This document shows, in pieces, positions 1 to 7,864 of a stretch of DNA of 47,495 bases. This DNA comes from CAZMHL01 sp045605445. GTDB lineage: Bacteria > Bacillota > Clostridia > RGIG6154. The translations under genes were made by a program, and so were the position numbers. The DNA lies in NCBI GenBank assembly GCA_045605445.1, contig JAZUPZ010000043.1, positions 1 to 47,495 on the forward strand. The letters run 5' to 3'. Position 1 is the stretch's first letter, and each line of letters begins with the position of its first letter. Below the pieces are notes generated by a model. That model ran no database searches. It was not told the origin of the DNA and saw nothing but the letters and a program-made list of their open reading frames with translations.

Positions 1-30
1 TACTCAACAGTCTAAAGACATTAATAAAAA

Positions 31-60
31 AGAAAAATCTCAGAAATTTGAGATTTTTCT
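31..60. terminator. Intrinsic terminator of an upstream gene
   Basis: A 12-base arm (31-42) pairs perfectly with 49-60 around a six-base loop. The A-rich 5' side and T-rich 3' side allow it to work in both directions. It probably ends a gene lying left of the window. Bases 61-164 hold nothing else I can name. Confidence 0.7.
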
Positions 61-164
61 ACATTTGGTTATAAAATTTAACGATTTTATATAGCTTTAC
101 ATATACTTATTCCGACCTTTTAGCGTTCTGGACTTTTTTTACATCCCCTTTTGTGGCTTTTCTC

Positions 165-193
165 TTGAATTAAAGCTCAATTTATGGTAAAAT
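165..193 (+). promoter_or_regulatory. Sigma-A promoter of the gltX operon
   Basis: TTGAAT (165-170), a 17-base spacer, then TAAAAT (188-193) preceded by TGG, which makes an extended -10. It lies about 35 bases upstream of the gltX start. No T-box leader (specifier hairpin or T-box sequence) is visible in this short leader, so tRNA-dependent control of the operon is not supported. Confidence 0.6.
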
Positions 194-229
194 ATACTAT
201 CTATATATAATTATAAAGGAATGTATGAA

Positions 230-1885
230 ATGGATTACAAAAAATTAGCAGATATTTTATTTCCGGACATTACGAAAACACCTGAAGACTATGCTGAAAT
301 TTTCCCGAAAAGAGATTTGCCCGAAGGCGCACAGGTAACAAGATTTGCCCCCAGCCCCACCGGTTTTCTTCATATCGGAGGACTTTTCGCATCGCTCATT
401 TCAGAAAGAATTGCTCACCAGAGCGACGGTGTTTTTATTTTAAGAATTGAAGATACCGACAAGAAAAGAGAAGTTGAACACGGTGTTGATAAAATACTTG
501 AAGGTCTTAAGGAATTCGGCATTAAAATTGACGAAGGCTTTGTTGACTTTGATAAAGAAATCGGCGCATACGGCCCTTACAAGCAAAGCGAAAGAGCCGA
601 AATTTATCAGGCATTTGCCAAAAGACTTGTTGAAGAGGGAAAGGCTTATCCCTGCTTCTGCACAGAAGAAGAGCTTTCAGGCATAAGAGAGGTTCAGGAG
701 AAGGAAAAAATTCTTCCCGGTTACCATTCTCAGTTTGCAAAATGCAGAAATCTTACCTTAGAGCAGATTGAAGAAAATATTAAAAAGGGAATGCCTTATG
801 TTATAAGACTTAAATCTCCCGGCTCACCGGAAAAGAGAATTTCCTTTAAGGACGGCATAAGAGGAAACATTGAAATGCCGGAAAATATTGTTGACATAGT
901 TGTTTTAAAATCAGACGGAATTCCAACCTATCATTTTGCCCACGTTGTTGACGACTATCTTATGAGAACCACAATGGTTATACGAGGCGACGAATGGATT
1001 TCTTCTGTTCCTATTCACCTTCAGCTTTTCTATATGTTGGGACTTAAAGCACCGAAATATGCTCACATTGCCCCCATTATGAAAGAAGACGAAGGCGGAA
1101 AAAGAAAAATTTCAAAAAGAAAAGATCCGGAGGCTGCCGTTTCCTATTACGGAATTGAAGGCTATCCTCAGGAGGGCGTTATTGAATATCTTCTCAATCT
1201 TGCAAACTACACCTTTGAGGATTTCAGAAGAAACAACAAAACTGCCCACTGGTCAGAGTTTAAGCTTCAGATGAATAAAATGAGCAATTCGGGCGGACTT
1301 TTTGACCTTGTTAAATTAAATGACGTTTGTAAAAACAAAATTGCATCCTATACTGCAGAGCAGGTTTATGACCTTGCAACCCAATGGGCAAAGAAAAACG
1401 ACGAAGAGCTTTACGCCCTTCTTACAAAAGACAAAAGCTTCTCTGTTGCTATGTTCAATTTTGACAGAAATCCCGACAAGCCGAGAAAGGATATAGGCAA
1501 ATTCAACGAAGTAAGAAATGCTTTCTCCTTTATGTTTGAAGAGCTTTTTGATAAGGAATACGAAAACATTCCAAATGTTTCAAAAGAGGACTGCAAAAAA
1601 ATACTTGAGCTTTACAAGCCTATGTATGACGAAGCTGCCGACAACCAGACCTGGTTCAACACGCTTAAGGACCTTGCAGAAAAGGTTGGCTATGCAAGAG
1701 AGGTTAAGGAATACAAGCAGAATCCCGATGCCTTTCCCGGCCACGTTGGCGACGTAAGCACTGTTTTAAGAGTTGCAATTACCGGCAGAACCAAATCTCC
1801 CGACCTTTGCTCTATAATGAAAACACTGGGCAAGGACAAGGTTGAAGAAAGAGTAGACAACGCAATACAGGCGCTGGGAATATAA
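230..1885 (+). CDS. gltX: Glutamate--tRNA ligase (GluRS)
   Basis: Cytoplasmic class I aminoacyl-tRNA synthetase that charges tRNA-Glu with glutamate. The HIGH motif is FLHIGG at about residues 46-51, within RFAPSPTGFLHIGG. The KMSKS-equivalent loop is KISKRKD near residue 293. The 551 residues include the usual C-terminal helical anticodon-binding region; this is longer than the roughly 470-490 of many bacterial GluRS but normal for the longer clostridial form. An ATG at 221 abuts the AAAGGA ribosome site with no spacer, whereas the ATG at 230 is nine bases away, so I chose 230. It is the first gene of an operon with glnS 18 bases downstream. Because GlnRS is also encoded here, this enzyme may be discriminating for tRNA-Glu; that is inference from context. 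Confidence 0.95.
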   Translation: MDYKKLADILFPDITKTPEDYAEIFPKRDLPEGAQVTRFAPSPTGFLHIGGLFASLISERIAHQSDGVFILRIEDTDKKREVEHGVDKILEGLKEFGIKIDEGFVDFDKEIGAYGPYKQSERAEIYQAFAKRLVEEGKAYPCFCTEEELSGIREVQEKEKILPGYHSQFAKCRNLTLEQIEENIKKGMPYVIRLKSPGSPEKRISFKDGIRGNIEMPENIVDIVVLKSDGIPTYHFAHVVDDYLMRTTMVIRGDEWISSVPIHLQLFYMLGLKAPKYAHIAPIMKEDEGGKRKISKRKDPEAAVSYYGIEGYPQEGVIEYLLNLANYTFEDFRRNNKTAHWSEFKLQMNKMSNSGGLFDLVKLNDVCKNKIASYTAEQVYDLATQWAKKNDEELYALLTKDKSFSVAMFNFDRNPDKPRKDIGKFNEVRNAFSFMFEELFDKEYENIPNVSKEDCKKILELYKPMYDEAADNQTWFNTLKDLAEKVGYAREVKEYKQNPDAFPGHVGDVSTVLRVAITGRTKSPDLCSIMKTLGKDKVEERVDNAIQALGI

Positions 1886-1903
1886 GAAAAGGAGAAAAAC
1901 CAG

Positions 1904-3553
1904 ATGGAAGAACATATTGTTTCAAATTTCATTCACGATGCCATTGACAAAGACCTGGAAGAAAAGGTTTACGACAAGGTTCAGACGAGATTCCCGCCCG
2001 AACCAAACGGTTACCTTCACATTGGTCACGTTAAGGCAATTAACATTGACTTTTCAACAGCAAAAAAATACAACGGAAAGTGTAATTTAAGACTTGACGA
2101 TACCAATCCCGAAAAGGAAGACACCGAATATGTTGATGCAATTATGGAAGACATCAAATGGCTCGGTTTTGAGTGGGACAACGTTTTTTACGCTTCCGAC
2201 TACTTCCCGGTTATTCACGAAATGGCAATTAAACTTATTAAAAAAGGCCTTGCCTATGTAGACGATTTAACCGCAGAAGAAATAAGAGAATACAGAGGAA
2301 CTCTTACCCAGCCGGGCAAAGAGAGCCCTTACAGAAACAGAAGCATTGAAGAAAACCTTGATTTGTTTACAAGAATGACCAACGGAGAGTTCGAAACAGG
2401 CTCAAAGGTTTTAAGAGCAAAAATTGATATGGCTTCGGGAAACCTGAATATGCGTGACCCGGTTATTTACAGAGTTTTATTTGCTCATCATCAGAGAACG
2501 GGCGACAAATGGTGCGTTTATCCGATGTACGACTTTGCACATCCGATTTCCGACACAGCTGAAGGAGTTACCCACTCCCTTTGCTCTCTTGAATTTGAAG
2601 ACCACAGACCTCTTTACGACTGGGTTCTTCAAAACTGCGACTTTGAAAAGCCTTCAAGGCAGATTGAATTTGCAAGACTTAACCTTTCTAACACTCTCAC
2701 AAGTAAGAGAAAGTGCTTAAAGCTTGTTAAAGAAGGAATTGTTGACGGGTGGGACGACCCGAGAATGTCAACAATCTGCGGAATGAGAAGAAAGGGATAT
2801 CCTGCAGAGGCCCTTCTTGATTTTGCAGGCAGAATAGGCGTTGCAAAAGCATTCAGCGTTGTTGACTACGCGCTTCTGGAACACTGCGTAAGAGAAAATC
2901 TTAATATGAAGGCGCCAAGAGCAATGGCAGTTCTTCATCCTCTTAAGGTTACCATTGAAAACTACGAAGGCGAAGGCTCTGAAGAGCTTTTCGTTGACAT
3001 TAACCCCAACGACGAGAGCGCAGGTCAGAAAAAAATAACCTTCTCAAAGAACCTTTACATTGAAAAAGACGACTTTATGGAAGTTCCCGTTAAAGGCTAC
3101 AAAAGACTTACTCCCGACAACGAGGTTCGTCTTAAGGGCGCATATTTTATAAAGGTTAAGGAAATTGTAAAAGACGAAAGCGGCGAGGTTGTTGAGCTTA
3201 TCTGCACCTATGACCCTGCATCAAAGGGCGGAAATTCTCCCGACGGCAGAAAGGTTAAAGGAACAATTCAGTGGGTTGATGCAAACAATTGCCTTAACGC
3301 TACCGTAAATATGTATGACAAATTATTCTTAACCTCCGACCCGGGTGACGTTGACAACTATCTTGAAAACTTAAACCCCGACTCCCTTATTGTTTTAAAG
3401 GACTGCAAAATTGACAAAGACCTTGAAAGCGCAAAGCCGGGCGACTGCTTCCAGTTTATGAGAAACGGCTACTTTGCAGTTGATAAATATTCAAAAGAAG
3501 GCAATGTTGTTTTCAACTTAACAGCAACCTTAAAAGATTCTTACAAAGCTTAG
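1904..3553 (+). CDS. glnS: Glutamine--tRNA ligase (GlnRS)
   Basis: Class I synthetase that charges tRNA-Gln directly with glutamine. The signature RFPPEPNGYLHIGH at residues 29-42 is specific to GlnRS (EPNG) rather than GluRS (PSPTG). The KMSKS-equivalent TSKRK lies near residue 266, and the C-terminal third carries the two beta-barrel anticodon-binding domains expected of the family. The length of 549 residues is typical. It has a good AAGGAG ribosome site and sits in a tight operon between gltX and metG. GlnRS is patchily distributed in Bacillota, many of which make Gln-tRNA through GatCAB instead. Nothing in the window shows whether GatCAB is also present. Confidence 0.95.
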   Translation: MEEHIVSNFIHDAIDKDLEEKVYDKVQTRFPPEPNGYLHIGHVKAINIDFSTAKKYNGKCNLRLDDTNPEKEDTEYVDAIMEDIKWLGFEWDNVFYASDYFPVIHEMAIKLIKKGLAYVDDLTAEEIREYRGTLTQPGKESPYRNRSIEENLDLFTRMTNGEFETGSKVLRAKIDMASGNLNMRDPVIYRVLFAHHQRTGDKWCVYPMYDFAHPISDTAEGVTHSLCSLEFEDHRPLYDWVLQNCDFEKPSRQIEFARLNLSNTLTSKRKCLKLVKEGIVDGWDDPRMSTICGMRRKGYPAEALLDFAGRIGVAKAFSVVDYALLEHCVRENLNMKAPRAMAVLHPLKVTIENYEGEGSEELFVDINPNDESAGQKKITFSKNLYIEKDDFMEVPVKGYKRLTPDNEVRLKGAYFIKVKEIVKDESGEVVELICTYDPASKGGNSPDGRKVKGTIQWVDANNCLNATVNMYDKLFLTSDPGDVDNYLENLNPDSLIVLKDCKIDKDLESAKPGDCFQFMRNGYFAVDKYSKEGNVVFNLTATLKDSYKA

Positions 3554-3564
3554 GAGTGTGAAAA

Positions 3565-5478
3565 ATGGCTGAAAAATTTTATATTACCACTGCCATTGCT
3601 TATACATCAAGAAAACCCCATATCGGAAATACCTACGAAATAGTTCTTACTGACGCTATTGCAAGATACAAAAAGCAGAGAGGCTATGACGTTTATTTCC
3701 TTACGGGAACTGATGAGCACGGCATTAAAATTGAAGAAATTGCAAAAGAAAACAAAATTTCTCCCAAAGAATACGTTGACGGCGTTGCAGGAGAAATAAA
3801 GGACATATGGAACCTTATGAACACCTCATACGACCAGTTCATAAGAACAACCGATGACTACCACGTTAAAACTGTTCAGAAAATTTTCAAAAAATTCTAT
3901 GACCAGGGCGACATTTACAAGGGCGAATATGAAGGAATGTACTGCGTTCCCTGCGAAACCTTCTATACTCAGAGCCAGCTTGTTGACGGCAAATGCCCCG
4001 ACTGCGGCAGAGAAGTAAAGCCTGCAAAGGAAGAAGCTTACTTCTTTAAAATGAGCAAATATCAGGATAAGCTGATGAAATATATTGAAGAAAATCCCGA
4101 TTTCATACAGCCCGAATCAAGAAAGAACGAAATGGTTAACAACTTCTTAAAGCCGGGTCTTCAGGACCTTTGCGTTTCAAGAAGCTCCTTTACCTGGGGC
4201 GTTCCCGTTTCCTTTGACGAAAAGCACGTTATTTACGTTTGGATTGACGCTCTTTCAAACTATATTACAGCTCTTGGCTATGACCCCGACGGTTCTTCTG
4301 AAAAATATAACAAATACTGGCCTGCAGATGTTCACGTTATCGGCAAGGACATTTTAAGATTCCACACCATTTACTGGCCTATTATGCTTATGGCTCTGGG
4401 CGAGCCCCTTCCCAAGAAGGTTTTAGGTCACCCCTGGCTTTTGTTCGGCAATGACAAAATGAGCAAATCAAAGGGCAACGTTATTTATGCCGATGACCTC
4501 GTTAAGCTTTTCGGCGTTGATGCTACCCGTTATTACCTTTTATCTGAAATGCCTTATGCAAATGACGGAAGCATAACATATGAATCGATTATCGCAAAAT
4601 ACAATGCAGACCTTGCAAACGTTCTCGGAAACCTTGTTAACAGAACAGTTGCAATGAGTAATAAATATTTTGACGGAATTGTTGAAAACACAAATGTTGC
4701 TGAAGATGTTGATAACGACCTTAAGGAAACCGTTAAGGCTTGTGTTGAAGGCTTCAAGGCTAAAATGGACGAATACAGAACCTCCGAGGCAGTTTCTGAG
4801 GTTGTAACTCTCTTAAAGAGAAGCAATAAATATATCGACGAAACGACTCCCTGGATTCTTGCAAAGGACGAAGCAACCAAAGACAGACTTAAAACCGTTC
4901 TTTACAATCTTACAGAAAGTATAAGAGTTGCGGCAGTTCTTCTTGCTCCTTTTGTTCCCGAAACCTCGGCAAAAATTGCCCAGCAGATAAACACCGATAT
5001 TCTTTCCTACGAATCAATTGAAAGCTTCGGCGGCTACAAATCGGGAACAACAGTTCCAAAGGCTGAGCCCCTCTTTGCAAGAATTGACGAGGAAGCAAAG
5101 CTTAAGGAAATTGAAGAATCTCTTGCCGAAACAGAAGACTATGAGCCTTTGAAGGAAGAGGTTTCAATTGACGATTTTGATAAGCTTGACCTTCGTGTTG
5201 CAAAAGTTATTTCCTGTGAAGAGGTTAAGAAGAGCGAAAAGCTTCTTAAATTTGAGCTTGATCTGGGCTTTGAAAAGAGAACTATTCTTTCAGGCATTAA
5301 AAAATGGTATAAGCCTGATGAAATGGTAGGCAAAAACCTTGTTATAATTGCAAACTTAAAACCAAGAAAAATGATGGGAATTGAATCAAAGGGTATGATT
5401 CTTTCCGCATTTGAAGGCGATAATTTAACAGCACTTACAACAATTGCCGACATTAAGCCCGGCTCGGTTGTTAGTTAA
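3565..5478 (+). CDS. metG: Methionine--tRNA ligase with C-terminal tRNA-binding domain
   Basis: Charges initiator and elongator tRNA-Met. The HIGH variant PHIGN is at residues 18-22 and KMSKSKGN is near residues 297-304. A zinc knuckle is formed by two CxxC pairs, CVPC near 127-130 and CPDC near 144-147. The last roughly 100 residues, starting near SIDDFDKLDLRVAKV, form the EMAPII/Arc1p-like OB fold that binds tRNA and dimerises the long form of MetRS. The length of 637 residues fits that long class. It follows glnS by 11 bases with its own AGGAG site and is the last gene of the synthetase operon, which is closed by a hairpin about 35 bases downstream. Confidence 0.96.
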   Translation: MAEKFYITTAIAYTSRKPHIGNTYEIVLTDAIARYKKQRGYDVYFLTGTDEHGIKIEEIAKENKISPKEYVDGVAGEIKDIWNLMNTSYDQFIRTTDDYHVKTVQKIFKKFYDQGDIYKGEYEGMYCVPCETFYTQSQLVDGKCPDCGREVKPAKEEAYFFKMSKYQDKLMKYIEENPDFIQPESRKNEMVNNFLKPGLQDLCVSRSSFTWGVPVSFDEKHVIYVWIDALSNYITALGYDPDGSSEKYNKYWPADVHVIGKDILRFHTIYWPIMLMALGEPLPKKVLGHPWLLFGNDKMSKSKGNVIYADDLVKLFGVDATRYYLLSEMPYANDGSITYESIIAKYNADLANVLGNLVNRTVAMSNKYFDGIVENTNVAEDVDNDLKETVKACVEGFKAKMDEYRTSEAVSEVVTLLKRSNKYIDETTPWILAKDEATKDRLKTVLYNLTESIRVAAVLLAPFVPETSAKIAQQINTDILSYESIESFGGYKSGTTVPKAEPLFARIDEEAKLKEIEESLAETEDYEPLKEEVSIDDFDKLDLRVAKVISCEEVKKSEKLLKFELDLGFEKRTILSGIKKWYKPDEMVGKNLVIIANLKPRKMMGIESKGMILSAFEGDNLTALTTIADIKPGSVVS

Positions 5479-5512
5479 ATAATAAAGAATAAATAATAAA
5501 GAATAAAAATTG

Positions 5513-5534
5513 AACAAACCCTTTCGGGTTTGTT
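5513..5534 (+). terminator. Intrinsic terminator after metG
   Basis: AACAAACCC (5513-5521) pairs with GGGTTTGTT (5526-5534) around a four-base TTTC loop and is followed by a T-rich tract. It is preceded by the AT-rich repeated tail TAAATAATAAAGAATAAA, which also recurs before other terminators in the window. Confidence 0.75.
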
Positions 5535-5554
5535 TGATTTTATAAAGAGGAATT

Positions 5555-6322
5555 ATGTTATTTGATACTCATGCGCATTACGATGACAGTCAGTTTGATG
5601 CTGACAGAGAAGAAATTCTCAGTAATTTAAAAAATGACAAGGTTTCATATGTCGTAACCGTTGGTACAAACCTTGAAACCTCTCTTAAATCCATAGAACT
5701 TGCGGAGAAATATCCCGAAGTTTATGCTGCCTGCGGCTTTCATCCCGAATTTGCAAATAGTGCAACTATTGATGCTCTTGAGCAGATTAAAAAAATGGCA
5801 TCTCACAAAAAAGTGGTTGCAATAGGAGAGGCAGGGCTTGACTACCATTGGGAGGACAATCCTCCGCCGCAGATTCAGAAAACTGCCTTTATAAAGCAGA
5901 TTGCCCTTGCAAACGAGCTTGATATGCCCCTTATTATTCACATAAGGGACTCGGTTCAGGATGTGGTTGACATTTTAAGGGAGCATCCTCTGAAAAACGG
6001 AATTATACATTGCGTTTCCGTATCTTCGGAAATTGCGGAAATTTTCATTAAAATGGGACTTTATATTTCCTTTGCGGGAACGCTTACCTTTAAAAACGCA
6101 CCAAAGCTTGTTAAAACTGCAGAGGTTGTTCCTCTTGACAAACTTTTAATTGAAACGGACAGTCCATACCTTGCTCCCGTTCCCGACAGAGGTAAAAGAA
6201 ATATGAGCGCAAGAGTTATTCACACCGCGGCAAAACTCGGGGAAATAAGAGGTTATTCATTAGAAGAAATGGCAAAAATTACTCTTGAAAATGCAAAAAG
6301 AATATACAGAATTGAGGATTGA
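5555..6322 (+). CDS. tatD: TatD-family metal-dependent hydrolase / DNase
   Basis: TIM-barrel amidohydrolase-superfamily protein; characterised members are metal-dependent 3'-5' exonucleases. The metal ligands are visible in order: the N-terminal DTHAHYDD, GEAGLDYHW in the middle, HIRDS, HCVS (the family usually has HCFSG) and ETDSPYLAP near the C-terminus. The length of 255 residues is normal. It starts from ATG with AAGAGG eight bases upstream. It follows the metG terminator, so it probably has its own promoter, and it continues almost without a gap into the transporter pair. In many Bacillota tatD follows metG, so this is conserved synteny and not a sign of a special role. Confidence 0.92.
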   Translation: MLFDTHAHYDDSQFDADREEILSNLKNDKVSYVVTVGTNLETSLKSIELAEKYPEVYAACGFHPEFANSATIDALEQIKKMASHKKVVAIGEAGLDYHWEDNPPPQIQKTAFIKQIALANELDMPLIIHIRDSVQDVVDILREHPLKNGIIHCVSVSSEIAEIFIKMGLYISFAGTLTFKNAPKLVKTAEVVPLDKLLIETDSPYLAPVPDRGKRNMSARVIHTAAKLGEIRGYSLEEMAKITLENAKRIYRIED

Positions 6323-6324
6323 TT

Positions 6325-6861
6325 ATGAAAACTTTGTTTGATTTGTTTTTTTCTTTCTTTAAAATAGGACTTTTCACCTTTGGCGGAGGCTATGCCATGC
6401 TCCCTATGATACAAAGGGAAATTGTTGAAAAAAGAAAATATGTAACCGAAGAAGAGGTTATGGACTATTACGCTTTAAGCCAGCTTACGCCGGGAGTTAT
6501 TGCAGTAAACTGCGCATCCTTTACCGGCTGCAAGGTTAAAGGTAAGCTTGGCGGTGCGGTTGCAACAACAGGTGTTGTTGCCCCTTCATTTATAATAATT
6601 TCACTGATAGCGCTGATTTTTAATCAGTTTACCGACCTTTATATTGTTCAGTGTGCCTTTGCGGGAATAAGAGCGGCAGTTCTTGCCCTTATGGTAAAAA
6701 CCATATTAAAGGTTGTAAAAACCGGCGTTGTTGACCTTTTCACCTTTGCTCTTATGATTTTCACCATAACTCTTATGGCCTTTAAGGTAAGCTCGGTTAT
6801 TATAATTTTAATATGCGCCCTTGCGGCAGTAATTTACAAAAAGGCGGTGGCTTCCAAATGA
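6325..6861 (+). CDS. CHR-family (chromate-type) transporter, N-terminal half
   Basis: Inner-membrane protein of about 178 residues carrying a single CHR domain. The family motif FTFGGGYAMLPMIQRE lies near the N-terminus, followed by SQLTPGVIAVNCASFTG and about five membrane spans. Short CHR proteins occur as adjacent pairs that together form the equivalent of one long ChrA. The start is the ATG at 6325, placed six bases after GAGGA; a TTG six bases earlier is possible but poorly spaced. It begins just after the tatD stop and overlaps the next gene by an ATGA, showing translational coupling. Chromate efflux is the named family function, but the physiological substrate in gut anaerobes is not known. 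Confidence 0.85.
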   Translation: MKTLFDLFFSFFKIGLFTFGGGYAMLPMIQREIVEKRKYVTEEEVMDYYALSQLTPGVIAVNCASFTGCKVKGKLGGAVATTGVVAPSFIIISLIALIFNQFTDLYIVQCAFAGIRAAVLALMVKTILKVVKTGVVDLFTFALMIFTITLMAFKVSSVIIILICALAAVIYKKAVASK

Positions 6862-7415
6862 CATATTTACTTTTATTTTTAGAATTTTTCAAAACCGGAC
6901 TTTTTGCCATCGGAGGCGGACTTGCCACAATTCCTTTTCTTATGCAGATGACCTACAAATATGACTGGTTTACCCAGGCTCAGCTTACGGATATGATTGC
7001 TATTGCAGAATCAACTCCGGGACCTATCGGCGTTAACGTTGCAACCTTTGCGGGCTTTCAGGCGGCAGGTCTGCCCGGCGCCTTTTACTCCACCTTCGGA
7101 CTTATTCTGCCTTCTTACATTGTTATATGTATAATTTTCAGAATTCTGCAGAAATTCAGAGAAGCTCCTCTTACTAACAACCTTTTTTACGGAATAAGAC
7201 CAACGGTTGCAGGGCTTATTATTTCAGCCTGTGCAAGCCTTTTCAGCATTTGCGTTGTAAACCCCGCTTTTACGGGAATTGCAGACTTTTTCAACCTTAA
7301 GGCACTTGCTCTTTTTGCAGTTTTCACATTCTTTGTTCTTAAATTCAAAAAGCTCAACCCGATTCTTATTATTTTTATCGGAGCAATTGCGGGAATTATT
7401 TTCAAAATGGCTTAA
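6858..7415 (+). CDS. CHR-family (chromate-type) transporter, C-terminal half
   Basis: Second single-domain CHR membrane protein, about 185 residues. FAIGGGLATIPFLMQM near the N-terminus parallels the GGGYAMLP motif of its partner, and STPGPIGVNVATFAGF parallels the second motif. It has five to six hydrophobic spans. I chose the ATG at 6858, which overlaps the upstream stop (ATGA); an in-frame start 15 codons earlier would lie inside the upstream gene and has no better ribosome site. The pair presumably assembles as an antiparallel heterodimer, as inferred for other split CHR transporters. The substrate is uncertain. Confidence 0.85.
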   Translation: MTYLLLFLEFFKTGLFAIGGGLATIPFLMQMTYKYDWFTQAQLTDMIAIAESTPGPIGVNVATFAGFQAAGLPGAFYSTFGLILPSYIVICIIFRILQKFREAPLTNNLFYGIRPTVAGLIISACASLFSICVVNPAFTGIADFFNLKALALFAVFTFFVLKFKKLNPILIIFIGAIAGIIFKMA

Positions 7416-7426
7416 AAGGAGATTTT

Positions 7427-7819
7427 ATGGAAACAGGAAAAGCTTTACTTAAAGGAGAAAAGGTAACCTTGCTTCCTCCTTTAAATCTTAAAGACGGCGA
7501 CGCGTGCCTTATGATTTCAACCTGCAATGCCGCCATAATAATCAGCAAGGAGACAGTTGAAAAAATTGTTATGCCCGCCTCGGAAAAAATCAGCTCAACC
7601 AAAAACGGTGCACACTTTTTAAGACATATTTTTATGCATATGCTTGAACTTGAAATTAAAAACAATTCTTTTTATATATCTGAAAAAATGGCTGAGCATT
7701 TCGGCGTAGAAAAGCTTGATGTTATCATAAACGATGACAACATTATGCTTTACCCCGAAAACGGAGAACGTGCCGAAACAACAACGCTGGACATATTTAA
7801 ACAAATTTGCAAAGAATAA
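7427..7819 (+). CDS. Unknown 130-residue protein, possibly with swapped-hairpin (AbrB/MraZ-like) halves
   Basis: I do not recognise this protein with confidence. It has no membrane segment or signal peptide. Two stretches, roughly residues 3-47 and 76-108, share a pattern of short beta strands around a helix (for example FYISEKMAEHFGVEKLDVII, then IMLYPENG). That pattern resembles the swapped-hairpin DNA-binding fold of AbrB and MraZ, but the match is weak. It lies 11 bases after the second CHR gene with a clear AAGGAG site, so it is probably co-transcribed with it and could be its regulator. Its stop codon lies inside the bidirectional terminator that ends the operon. Confidence 0.6.
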   Translation: METGKALLKGEKVTLLPPLNLKDGDACLMISTCNAAIIISKETVEKIVMPASEKISSTKNGAHFLRHIFMHMLELEIKNNSFYISEKMAEHFGVEKLDVIINDDNIMLYPENGERAETTTLDIFKQICKE

Positions 7820-7864
7820 CAAACCCCCTCAGGTGAGTATCACACCTGAGGGGGTTTGTTATTC
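7814..7864. terminator. Bidirectional terminator between convergent genes
   Basis: A perfect 22-base-pair inverted repeat (7814-7835 with 7843-7864) around a seven-base loop. The GC-rich core is flanked by A- and T-rich ends, so it serves both strands. The stop codon of the plus-strand gene (TAA, 7817-7819) is inside the left arm, and the minus-strand kinase gene stops one base beyond the right arm. Confidence 0.9.

Noticed and set aside
61..220. T-box leader before gltX
   Set aside because: The leader after the promoter is about 30 bases and has no specifier loop or T-box sequence.
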